From Solirubrobacterales bacterium (lineage in GTDB: Bacteria; Actinomycetota; Thermoleophilia; Solirubrobacterales; Solirubrobacteraceae): a stretch of DNA of 38,981 bases. The notes beneath the pieces are model-generated. The model made no database searches and was not told where the DNA came from. It saw nothing but the letters and a program-made list of their open reading frames with translations. Below are positions 1-8,069 of the stretch, piece by piece. The stretch lies in contig DAHUYL010000043.1 in the NCBI GenBank assembly GCA_027315255.1, positions 1-38,981 of the forward strand, read 5' to 3'. The translations under genes were made by a program, and so were the position numbers. Each line of letters starts with the position of its first letter. The first letter of the stretch is position 1.

Positions 1-2199
1 CTCGTGAGGGATCCGGGCGGGCACCTGCCGCTGCTGGCGCGTCCGGCGCGGCGTCGTCCCGAGATCCCGACGAGCGGCGGCCCGCAGCCGGGGTGCAACT
101 TCACCCCGGCCGGCGGGAGCGGGGTCGCATCGAACACGGGCGCCAACCAGAACGGCTACTCCTACGACGAGCTCGCGGCGGCATACGGGTTCAACAACCT
201 GTACGGGGCCGGCGATCTCGGCCAGGGTCAGACGGTCGCGCTGGTCGAGCTCGAGGCGTTCAACCCGACCGACATCGCAACCTTCGAGGCGTGTTACGGC
301 ATCCCGAGCGGGAACGTCACCCAGATCAACGTCGCGGGCGGCCCGACCAGCGACATCTGCCCGTCGGGCACGTGCAGCGACGGCGAGTCGGCGCTCGACA
401 TCGAGACGGTCGTCGCGCTTGCGCCGAAGGCGACGGTGCTCGTCTACGAAGGACCGGACAGCCAGGGGATCGGCCAGGCCGCAACGGTGCTCAACCAGAT
501 CGTCGCCGACAACAAGGCGAAGGTGATCTCGACCTCGTTCGGGGTCTGCGAGGCTGCCACCCCCGCCGCGGCGATCAGCGCAGAGAACACCGCGTTGCAG
601 GAAGCCGCGACGCAGGGCCAGTCATTCTTCTCAGCGTCGGGCGACAGCGGCTCGGAGACGTGCTCGCAGCTCGGTTCGGGCGGTGCGAACTTCTCCGAAT
701 CCGTGTCGGTCGAGGATCCGGCAGCCCAGCCGTTTGCGACCGGCGTCGGCGGGACCGAGCTGTTCGCAGTCGCCAACAACACGGCCGGCTACTACAACGG
801 CAGCAGCCCGCCTTCGGAGGTCGTCTGGAACGAGGGCCCGAACCCGAAGTGCGGCTGCAGCAACGGACAGCCGCCGGACGGCTTCGGCGGCGGCAGTGGC
901 GGCGGGATCTCGAAGCAGTGGCCGATGCCGAGCTACCAGTCGTCGGCGTCGGCGTCGCTCGGCGTGAGCGGGCCGAACTCCGCCGGTCAGAGCTTCTGCG
1001 GGCAGCAGACCTGCCGTGAGGTGCCCGACGTCTCGGCCGACGCGGCGGGGGCCACGGGCTACATCGTGTTCACGGAGGACAACGGCCAGGCGACCTGGGC
1101 TACGACGGCCGGCACCAGCGCCGCGTCGCCGCTGTGGGCCGCGTACATGGCACTCGTGAACGCCGACGCGGCCTGCCGCGGCTTGACGATCGGGTTTGCC
1201 AACCCGCTGCTGTACAGCGTCGCCGGCAGCTCCTACGGGACCAACTTCAACGACATCCAGGCAAGCCAGACGCTCGCGACGGCGCTCGGGGAGAACCAGC
1301 TCCAGGTCGCGCACAACGACACGCTGTACGAATGGGGCGTCTCGGGCAGCAGCAACACGAGCTCGCTGTACCCCGTGAACCCGGGCTACGACATGGCGAC
1401 GGGGCTGGGCTCGATGCAGGCCGGGCCGCTGGCGGCCTCGCTGTGCGCGGCGCGAGCGCCGTCGTACGGCGTCTCGGTGGCGAACCCCGGGACGCAGTCG
1501 AGCACGACCGGGAAGGCCGTCTCGCTGCAGATCGCGGCCTCGGATCCCGGCGCTGGTACGACCCTGACGCTCGCCGCAACCGGCCTTCCGGCCGGGCTGA
1601 GCATGACCACCGGCGGCCTGATCACGGGCACGCCGACGACGGCCGGCAGCGGAACGGTGACGGTCACGGCAACCGACCAGTACACGAACTCTGGCAGCGC
1701 GAGCTTCACGTGGACCGTCGCCGCCCCCCCGCCCCCGCCCCCGCCGCCCCCTCCGCCCCCGCCCCCGCCCCCGCCCCCGCCGGTCAAGGGGTCTCCGACC
1801 GGGTCGCTCGGGCTGAGCGGGTCGAGCAACGGCAAGGTCAAGCTCGGCGTCGTCCTGTTCCAGGGATCGAACGCGCCGGCGATCGCGGCAGTCGAGCTGG
1901 CGCTCCCGCGCGGCCTGTCGTTCGCGAGGAAGGCGAAGCTGCTGCGAAAGGGCATCGTGGTCAAGCTCGGCTCGGCCAAGGTCGCGTACACGATCAGCGG
2001 CGGCGGCGGCTCGCTGACGCTGCGATTCGCCCACGCCGAGCCGGGTCTGACGATCAGCGTCGGGAAGCCGGCGGTCAGCGAATCGCGCAGCCTCCAGAAG
2101 AGCATCCGCAAGCACAAGACCAAGCGGCTGAAAATCCGCGTGATCGTGATCGACGCGAGTGGTCTGGCGACGCCGCTGAGCACCGTGCTCAAGGTCTGA
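1..2199 (+). CDS. Sedolisin (S53) family serine-carboxyl peptidase, 5' partial
   Basis: Secreted acid-type endopeptidase of the sedolisin/kumamolisin family. Numbering from the GTG at 4, the Glu/Asp pair sits in ESALDIE (E128, D132), the oxyanion Asp is in SASGDSGS (D214) and the nucleophile is in GTSAASP (S372). The Ca-site region PGYDMATGLGS follows. After the catalytic domain come a putative Ig (He_PIG-type) domain at about 488-574, a run of 19 prolines (575-593) and a basic beta-rich C-terminal domain (about 600-731). The frame is open to the left edge. The usual N-terminal prodomain of about 170-200 residues and the signal peptide are not in view, so the GTG at 4 is unlikely to be the true start. 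The C-terminal domain resembles that of the secreted protein at 22086-25211. The family call is firm; substrate is unknown. Confidence 0.9.
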   Translation, partial: LVRDPGGHLPLLARPARRRPEIPTSGGPQPGCNFTPAGGSGVASNTGANQNGYSYDELAAAYGFNNLYGAGDLGQGQTVALVELEAFNPTDIATFEACYGIPSGNVTQINVAGGPTSDICPSGTCSDGESALDIETVVALAPKATVLVYEGPDSQGIGQAATVLNQIVADNKAKVISTSFGVCEAATPAAAISAENTALQEAATQGQSFFSASGDSGSETCSQLGSGGANFSESVSVEDPAAQPFATGVGGTELFAVANNTAGYYNGSSPPSEVVWNEGPNPKCGCSNGQPPDGFGGGSGGGISKQWPMPSYQSSASASLGVSGPNSAGQSFCGQQTCREVPDVSADAAGATGYIVFTEDNGQATWATTAGTSAASPLWAAYMALVNADAACRGLTIGFANPLLYSVAGSSYGTNFNDIQASQTLATALGENQLQVAHNDTLYEWGVSGSSNTSSLYPVNPGYDMATGLGSMQAGPLAASLCAARAPSYGVSVANPGTQSSTTGKAVSLQIAASDPGAGTTLTLAATGLPAGLSMTTGGLITGTPTTAGSGTVTVTATDQYTNSGSASFTWTVAAPPPPPPPPPPPPPPPPPPPVKGSPTGSLGLSGSSNGKVKLGVVLFQGSNAPAIAAVELALPRGLSFARKAKLLRKGIVVKLGSAKVAYTISGGGGSLTLRFAHAEPGLTISVGKPAVSESRSLQKSIRKHKTKRLKIRVIVIDASGLATPLSTVLKV
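1726..1782 (+). repeat. Poly-proline coding tract, C-rich low complexity
   Basis: Nineteen consecutive proline codons, mostly alternating CCC and CCG, link the Ig-like and C-terminal domains of the S53 peptidase. The complementary strand is runs of four to seven G, so it could form G-quadruplex structures and is prone to length change. The likely protein role is a stiff polyproline II spacer across the cell wall. Confidence 0.9.
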
Positions 2200-2389
2200 C
2201 CGAAGCAAGGACCTTCGGGCGCCCGCCCGTCCGGGCTTCGAGCGAGGCTGGGTCGGGTCGGGCACGCCCGAGAGTGCAGATCGAGGCGCCGCTGCCGATA
2301 ACCCACGTGTGTTCGCGCGAGCACCCACGGGCAGGGACCTGCCCTCGAGCCGGCTGACGAGCGGGCCGGCCCACAATCCGTGGCGGGGC
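2200..2389. other. Intergenic region between S53 peptidase and GGDEF-EAL gene
   Basis: 190 bases that must carry the promoter for the downstream signalling gene unless it is read through. I see only short GC-rich inverted repeats (for example GCCCG-TC-CGGGC near 2230), no T-tract and no convincing -35/-10 pair. An in-frame GTG at 2309 would extend the downstream gene by 27 residues, but these residues look non-conserved. Confidence 0.4.
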
Positions 2390-4795
2390 ATGGCCTCGCG
2401 CGCCACGCGAGGCCATCTCTTGGTCGTTGTGGCGGCGCTGCTGATCGGCGCGGTCGCGATCGTCGTCGCCGTTCGCTCGCGAGCCGGCGCTCAGCGCCAG
2501 GAGCGCACAGCCGTCCTGGTCGAGACCATCAGGGCCGAAGCTCAGCAGCTCAACGCGGCGCGCGCCCAGGCACTGGCGACGTTCGCGCTGAGCCGAGCTC
2601 ACACGATGTCGGCGAGCCCGCAGATCTTCAGGGACGCCAGCGCGGCGGCGCGGGGACTCAGCGAGTCGGTCGCTCGCCTGCGCCCGCTCGATGCCGGCCT
2701 CGCGAAGCATCTCGGGCGGGACCTCACCCGGGTGTTCGATATCGGGGTCAGGGTGGTCATGCAGCGCGGCCAGTCGCTGACGCCCGCCGCGTGGCACACG
2801 CTCGTCGCATTCGCCGCCGTGGTCGGACGCCTCGATGCCGCCGCGCAGTCCGCCGCCACGCGCGAGACGCTCCTCGCGGCGAGCGCCTCAGCCGGCGCCC
2901 AGACCTGGTTCGTCGGATCGCTCGGGCTCGGGCTCCTGGTCCTGATGCTGAGCGGCTGGGTGCTGCACCGGCTTCGCCGCCGGATCGCGGTCGACGCCGC
3001 CGTACGGGAGAAGGAGGACCGCAGCGAGGCTCGGCTCCGGGCGTTGCTCGAGCACGCGAGCGACATGGTCGCGGTCGTCGGCACCGATCTGCACGTGCAC
3101 TGGCAAGCGACCCCGATCGCCGAGCGGCTCGGCATCGCCGAGTCGCTGGAGGGCCGCCCGCTCACCGCGATCGTCCATCCGGAGGACGTCGAGGCCGTCG
3201 AGGACTTCCTCGGCGCGGCGCTGACCCGCAGCGGCAGCCGCGCGCTGATGTTCCGTGCCGGAGGTGACGGCCGGACCTGTCGGACCGTCGAGGCGATCGC
3301 CAACAACCGTCTCGCCGATCCCGAGATCGGCGGACTCGTGCTGAGCATGCGCGACGCGACCGAGCGCAAGGCGCTCGAGGATCAGCTGCGCCATCACGCC
3401 TACCACGATGCGCTGACCGGCCTGGCGAACCGCTCGCTGTTCGAGAACCGGGTCGCGCAGGCGGTCGCCGTCGCGCAGCGCTCGCGCCGCGCGTTTGCGG
3501 TCCTGTTCCTCGACCTCGACGACTTCAAGACGATCAACGACAGTCTCGGCCATTTCCTCGGCGACGAGCTCCTGTGCGACGTTGCGACCCGGATCGTCAG
3601 CGCGTTGCGGGGCAGCGACACGGCCGCCCGTCTCGGCGGCGACGAGTTCGCGGTGCTGGTCGAGCTGCGCGCGGGCGAGGACGGCGAAGCCATGGCAGTG
3701 GCGGAGCGGATCCTCGAAGTGCTGAGCCAACCGTTCCAGATCGGCGAGCACACGCTGCGCGTCACCGCCTCGCTCGGCGTCGTGCTCGGGTCCGGGGCGG
3801 ACGGCGTTCAGGAGCTGATGCGCAATTCCGACATCGCGATGTACGCTGCCAAGGCCGACGGCAAGAGCGCCGTGCGGTCGTTCGAGCCCGACATGTACCG
3901 CCGCGCCGTCCAGCGGCTCGAGCTGACCGGCGAGCTGCGGGCAGCGATCGACGCCCAGCAGTTCGTGCTCGATTACCAGCCGATCGTCGAGCTGGACTCC
4001 GGCCGGATCGTCGGCGTCGAGGCGCTCGTGCGATGGGAGCATCCGGCCGGCAAGCGCGTCCGCCCCGACGAGTTCATCGGGCTGTGCGAGGACACAGGCC
4101 TGATCGTGCCGCTCGGCCGCTGGATCCTGTCGGCGGCGTGCGCGCAGGCCCAGCGCTGGCGTCAGGGCCAGGCGATGGATGGGCTCGAGCTGAGCGTCAA
4201 CGTCTCGACCCGCCAGCTGCGAGACCCCGCGTTCGTCGCCGACGTCGCGGTCGAGCTGGCGCGCTCGGGGCTGCCGCCGGCGGCGCTGATGCTCGAGATC
4301 ACCGAGAGCGTGATGATGGGCGAAGGCGGCGCGGCGATCGCCACGCTACGCGAACTGCGCGCCCTCGGCGTACGGATCGCGATCGACGATTTCGGCACCG
4401 GCTATTCGTCGCTGTCGCACCTCCGCCACCTGCCGGTCGACGCGCTGAAGATCGATCGCTCGTTCATCGCCGGAATCGAGAACGATCCGGGGCAGGCGAA
4501 CCTCGTGCGTGGAATCCTCGACCTCGGGGCCAGCCTCCAGCTGAAGGTCGTCGTCGAGGGGATCGAGCTGGCCGAGCAGGCGCGGGCGCTGGCCGGTCCG
4601 CACCGGCCGCTCGCTCAGGGCTTCCTGTTCCATCGACCGCTGCCCGCAGAGGAGGTCGAGCAGGTGCTGGCGGCTGACGCGGGCGCCCGGGTCGCCGGCT
4701 CCGACCGGGAGAGCGCATCCAGGCCGCCGCAGCCGGCGCCGACGTCCCACCCGGCGCCGCAGCCTACGCCACGGGTGAGAACCGCCACGGCGTAG
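2390..4795 (+). CDS. Membrane PAS-GGDEF-EAL cyclic-di-GMP enzyme
   Basis: Bifunctional c-di-GMP synthase/phosphodiesterase-type protein of 801 residues anchored in the membrane. From the ATG at 2390: TM1 at about 10-28, an extracytoplasmic helical region of about 145 residues, TM2 at about 173-193, PAS at about 213-333, then GGDEF with an intact motif at 416-420 and a canonical RxxD inhibitory site (R407, D410). The EAL domain has its EAL motif at 544-546 plus SVNVS, EITES, DDFGTGYSS and EGIE, all expected for an active phosphodiesterase. The ATG at 2390 is preferred over the GTG at 2309 because TM1 then lies near the N-terminus; no strong ribosome site marks either. Both catalytic halves look intact, so net direction of activity cannot be read from sequence. 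The C-terminal about 45 residues are Pro-rich and probably disordered. Confidence 0.93.
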   Translation: MASRATRGHLLVVVAALLIGAVAIVVAVRSRAGAQRQERTAVLVETIRAEAQQLNAARAQALATFALSRAHTMSASPQIFRDASAAARGLSESVARLRPLDAGLAKHLGRDLTRVFDIGVRVVMQRGQSLTPAAWHTLVAFAAVVGRLDAAAQSAATRETLLAASASAGAQTWFVGSLGLGLLVLMLSGWVLHRLRRRIAVDAAVREKEDRSEARLRALLEHASDMVAVVGTDLHVHWQATPIAERLGIAESLEGRPLTAIVHPEDVEAVEDFLGAALTRSGSRALMFRAGGDGRTCRTVEAIANNRLADPEIGGLVLSMRDATERKALEDQLRHHAYHDALTGLANRSLFENRVAQAVAVAQRSRRAFAVLFLDLDDFKTINDSLGHFLGDELLCDVATRIVSALRGSDTAARLGGDEFAVLVELRAGEDGEAMAVAERILEVLSQPFQIGEHTLRVTASLGVVLGSGADGVQELMRNSDIAMYAAKADGKSAVRSFEPDMYRRAVQRLELTGELRAAIDAQQFVLDYQPIVELDSGRIVGVEALVRWEHPAGKRVRPDEFIGLCEDTGLIVPLGRWILSAACAQAQRWRQGQAMDGLELSVNVSTRQLRDPAFVADVAVELARSGLPPAALMLEITESVMMGEGGAAIATLRELRALGVRIAIDDFGTGYSSLSHLRHLPVDALKIDRSFIAGIENDPGQANLVRGILDLGASLQLKVVVEGIELAEQARALAGPHRPLAQGFLFHRPLPAEEVEQVLAADAGARVAGSDRESASRPPQPAPTSHPAPQPTPRVRTATA

Positions 4796-4819
4796 CCGCC
4801 GGGCGGGCGAGCCGTCGCC

Positions 4820-6523
4820 TCAACCGGGCTGAACGCCCGGGCCCGGGGCCAGCGTCAGCATCGCGGCGCTGGCAGCCGGCAGCGAGACGGTGTACGCGCC
4901 TGCGGCTCTCGGCGTGATGGCGGTGGTGGCGGGCGTTCCGCTCAGCACGCCGGTCGTTGTCCGGGTGCCGACGCTCTGGCCACCGAGCGTGATGCCGCTG
5001 GTGGCGTCCACGTTCGGCGCCAGCAGCTGTGTCAGCTGCCCCGGCTCCGTCGGCGACGGGGCGGGCTTCCCAGGTGCGAGCAGCGCCTGGAGCTGCGCCT
5101 CGGGCGGTAGCTGAACCACGACCGTGCGCGAGTTGGTGATGCTGTCGTTGATCAGCACCACCCTGATCGTCCCATCGGTGCCGAGCGTTGCCCAGGCGCG
5201 GACAGGATCGGCCGCCGGCTCGAAGATCCGCAGCATTCGTGCCCCCGGCGGCATCGCCTTGGTGAACATCAGCAGGCCGTAGTACTCAGGGCTGACGGTT
5301 CCGCTCCATGTGCCGGCGGCGTCCGTGAAGCTGAACAGCTGGTTGGCGGTCCCCGGGAACGTGTGGATGTTGACTCCGTCGACGCCGGCACCGGCAGCCT
5401 CGAACAGCGCGTTGAGTGCCCACAGAGCCGACGCGAACACGTTGCTCACGCCCCGCTCTCCACCGCATGTCACCGAGTTCATCTCGTCGATCCGAATCGG
5501 TATTCCAGCGGCGTGCGCCATTGCGGCGTACACGGCCAGATTCGCCGTCATCCGACTCGGTGGACGCGCATCGAGCAGATGGGGGAGAGTCGGATAGCCC
5601 CGCTGCTCAGGCGATCTCGCGCACTTGTTCAGCCAGTAGCTGTGCACGGTCACCATCCGCAGCCACGGCGAGTCGATCAGCAGCGCTGGGAGGCTCTGGA
5701 GCCAGGCGTAGCTGCCCGATGACGGCCCGGCCAGCGGAATCCAGGGCTCCGCTTCGTGGAAAGCCGCCAGCTCGTTGTTGAACGCCAGGAAGTCGTAACT
5801 CGGCGGACGCCCGGGGACGCCCTCGCCGGTTGCCAGCTTGTACCAGGGAAGGACCGAATACAGCTCGGGCTCGTTGCCGAGCTCGACCGCGTCGACGTAC
5901 GGCCAGCCGATGCCCGTCAGCAGCTCACGCGCCTCGGTCTGCTCGACGGTCGGGCTGCCTGCCTCGAGGTTGACTCCGAGGATGTAGCGGGCGTTGAGCG
6001 CCTGCGCCAGCGCCCGAGCGGTGGCCACCCATGCAGGCGTGATCGCGTACGTGACCCCCGGGGGTCTCTCGAGGTCCGGCACCGGCCACCAGCTCCAGTC
6101 GGTGGAGTCCCCGCCGATTCGCAGGATTGGAGCCTGGCCGGGAGTGAGGTTCTGGATCAGGTGCACCAGCACCGGGTTGATCGCGTTCGGGTTCGTGCCC
6201 GCGTAGGTGAGAACCGTTCGATACTCGAGGGACAGGCCCACGAAGCCCGCAGGAAGCGGTTGCGCCTTCAGCTCGGGGATCACCCCGACCCACAGCGGTG
6301 AGGTGGGCTGCGCCGGTGAGGGTGCAGGCTGCGCCGGCGGGGGCGGGGGTTGCGGGGTCGAGGGCGGGAGCTCGATCGACGGACCGACCGCAGCGCGGGT
6401 GGCGGCCCTCGCGGTCGCCGAACCGGCCACCACCCCGAACGCGCACACGATCGCGACCACGTAGCACGCCCTCCGCTTCGGCCAGCCGGCCACGATACGG
6501 AGTGGCAGGGCCGTCGGTGGCAT
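4820..6523 (-). CDS. Secreted GH79-like glycoside hydrolase
   Basis: Retaining glycosidase of 567 residues related to GH79 (beta-glucuronidase/heparanase-like, clan GH-A). A signal peptide (basic PKRR then a hydrophobic stretch to about residue 41) is followed by a Pro-rich linker (about 53-75) and a TIM-barrel. The acid/base is in ELGNEPE (E218) and the nucleophile in RIDEMNS (E347). IGGDS and HSY motifs also fit. A C-terminal beta domain ends the protein. The ATG at 6523 was chosen because it gives a clean signal peptide; a frame extension to 7084 would run across the divergent neighbour and is not signal-like. No separated Shine-Dalgarno is present; a TATCTT hexamer lies 8 nt upstream, suggesting a leaderless transcript. 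It faces the GGDEF-EAL gene with 24 bases between stops. Exact substrate is uncertain. Confidence 0.85.
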   Translation of the reverse strand: MPPTALPLRIVAGWPKRRACYVVAIVCAFGVVAGSATARAATRAAVGPSIELPPSTPQPPPPPAQPAPSPAQPTSPLWVGVIPELKAQPLPAGFVGLSLEYRTVLTYAGTNPNAINPVLVHLIQNLTPGQAPILRIGGDSTDWSWWPVPDLERPPGVTYAITPAWVATARALAQALNARYILGVNLEAGSPTVEQTEARELLTGIGWPYVDAVELGNEPELYSVLPWYKLATGEGVPGRPPSYDFLAFNNELAAFHEAEPWIPLAGPSSGSYAWLQSLPALLIDSPWLRMVTVHSYWLNKCARSPEQRGYPTLPHLLDARPPSRMTANLAVYAAMAHAAGIPIRIDEMNSVTCGGERGVSNVFASALWALNALFEAAGAGVDGVNIHTFPGTANQLFSFTDAAGTWSGTVSPEYYGLLMFTKAMPPGARMLRIFEPAADPVRAWATLGTDGTIRVVLINDSITNSRTVVVQLPPEAQLQALLAPGKPAPSPTEPGQLTQLLAPNVDATSGITLGGQSVGTRTTTGVLSGTPATTAITPRAAGAYTVSLPAASAAMLTLAPGPGVQPG

Positions 6524-6531
6524 CTCCGCGC

Positions 6532-6537
6532 AAGATA
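6532..6537 (-). promoter_or_regulatory. Candidate -10 element for GH79 gene
   Basis: TATCTT on the minus strand ends 8 nt before the ATG at 6523. The wider 12-mer GTATCTTGCGCG (6527-6538) recurs exactly upstream of the LysR gene at 13526-13537. The position implies transcription starting at or next to the start codon. Inferred by eye only. Confidence 0.4.
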
Positions 6538-6548
6538 CGCTAAGTGCC

Positions 6549-8060
6549 GTGCCTGCCGACCCGATGCGCTGCGCGCAGACCGCATCGGGCCCGGCGGCGG
6601 CGCGGACGACCGGCAGCCACGGTGCGGGCGCCCGCAGGCTCGCACTGGCGGTGGTCGCCGTACTGACACTGGCGGCCCCGGCGGTAGCCCGTGCCGCCGG
6701 CGCACCAGGCGTCGCAGGCCCGATGCTGTGGGCTGCACCGGTGGCGCTCGACCCCGGTTCGATCGACGGCCTCGCCTGCCCGTCGCCCACGCTGTGCGTC
6801 GCCGTCGACGACACCGGCCATCTGCTGAGCACCCGCGATCCGTCCGCAGGCGCCGGCGCGTGGCGCACGGCGGATGTCGCCGGCACGACGCCGTTGACGG
6901 CCGTCTCGTGCCCGTCGCAGTTGCTGTGCGTGGCCGTCGACGCGACCGGTGACGTGGTGAGCAGCACCGACCCGGGCTCACCGCACCCGGTCTGGAGGCT
7001 CGCCCACGTGGACAGCAGCCTGACCGAGCCGAGTCCGTTCGGCGGCGGTCCCGATCTGCTCCAGGGCGTCGCGTGTCCGACCACGTCGCTGTGCGTGGCC
7101 GTCGACTCGGTCGGGAACGCTGTCTACTCGCTCGACCCGGCCGGTGGCGCGGGCGCGTGGTCGGTCGCTCACATCGACTACGCCACCGATCCGCACTGCG
7201 TCGGAACCGGGTTGACCTGCCAGTCGGCGCTGACCGGCGTCGCGTGCCCGGCGGCGACTTCGTGCACCGCGGTCGATTTCGCCGGCAACATCCTGCAGAC
7301 GACGGCACCGGCGAGCGGTGCTCCGTGGCCGAGCCGGCCGGCGAGCGCATCGCCGGCGCCGCTGTGGGGGCTGTCATGCCCGTCCGTCAGCCGGTGCGTC
7401 GCCGTCGACGGCGAGGGCGGCGAGCTGATCGGCTGGAACCCGGTGCTCGGCACGCCTGCGATCGCGGCGAGGATGCCGGCGCCCGCGTTCGGGATCTGGT
7501 GCGAGCCAGGCGGCATCTGCCTGGCCTCGGCGCAGGGCGACAACGGCGCAGCGCAGCTGCTCGCCTCGGCGGACCCGCTGGCGAGCGTACCCCGCTTCAC
7601 GGTGACGGCGTTCGGCGCGTTCACCGGCTTCTCGTGCCCGCTGGCGTCGTGGTGCCTGGGCGCCGACAACCAGGGCGAGGTCGTCGCCGGCGCGACCGTG
7701 TCGAGCATCGTCGCGGCGCTCGACCGTCAGCTCTCGAGCGCCCGCCTGCCGGGCGTCGGCGCGCTGCTGCGCCAGGGCGGCTGCACGCTGCGGCTCACGA
7801 GTCCGCTCGCCGGCCGGCTGCAGCTCGATTGGGAGTCCCGGCGCGCGACCCGATGGGGTGGCGGACCGACGGTGCTCGCCGGCGCGGTCGTTCAGCTGGT
7901 CCCGTCGCGGACCAGCCGGATCACCCTGAAGCTGACCCCGCCCGGCCGCGCGCTGCTGGCCGGCGCCGACCGGTTGTCCGTGAGCGCCGCCGCAACCTTC
8001 ACCGCGAACAGCGGCACCGTCACGTCACGCCGCCGCATCACGCTCACGCCCCAGGGCTGA
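6549..8060 (+). CDS. Secreted protein with seven C-x5-C repeats, predicted beta-propeller
   Basis: 503-residue secreted protein of unknown function. The N-terminus has a signal or anchor sequence (about 30-50). Seven repeats follow, each of the form G-x-x-CPS-x3-C-x-AVD-x-x-G, with Cys pairs at 77/83, 111/117, 166/172, 223/229, 267/273, 308/314 and 353/359. Every pair is spaced exactly C-x5-C. Repeat periods of 34-57 residues and the count of seven suggest a seven-bladed beta-propeller with one disulfide per blade (inference). A C-terminal beta domain (about 395-503) of the LTPPGRALL type common in secreted actinobacterial proteins ends it. The start is GTG 6549 or ATG 6564. It is divergent from the GH79 gene with only 25 bases between starts, so the two promoters must overlap. 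Confidence 0.8.
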   Translation: MPADPMRCAQTASGPAAARTTGSHGAGARRLALAVVAVLTLAAPAVARAAGAPGVAGPMLWAAPVALDPGSIDGLACPSPTLCVAVDDTGHLLSTRDPSAGAGAWRTADVAGTTPLTAVSCPSQLLCVAVDATGDVVSSTDPGSPHPVWRLAHVDSSLTEPSPFGGGPDLLQGVACPTTSLCVAVDSVGNAVYSLDPAGGAGAWSVAHIDYATDPHCVGTGLTCQSALTGVACPAATSCTAVDFAGNILQTTAPASGAPWPSRPASASPAPLWGLSCPSVSRCVAVDGEGGELIGWNPVLGTPAIAARMPAPAFGIWCEPGGICLASAQGDNGAAQLLASADPLASVPRFTVTAFGAFTGFSCPLASWCLGADNQGEVVAGATVSSIVAALDRQLSSARLPGVGALLRQGGCTLRLTSPLAGRLQLDWESRRATRWGGGPTVLAGAVVQLVPSRTSRITLKLTPPGRALLAGADRLSVSAAATFTANSGTVTSRRRITLTPQG

Positions 8061-8069
8061 CCGCAACCG

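Noticed and set aside
631..2406. Long minus-strand open frame opposite the S53 peptidase
   Set aside because: Arg/Ala/Gly-rich composition with no recognisable motif; antisense shadow of a gene with intact catalytic residues, typical for very GC-rich DNA.
6524..7084. N-terminal extension of the GH79 frame
   Set aside because: Runs antisense through the propeller gene and would place the signal peptide internally; ATG 6523 gives a proper signal peptide.
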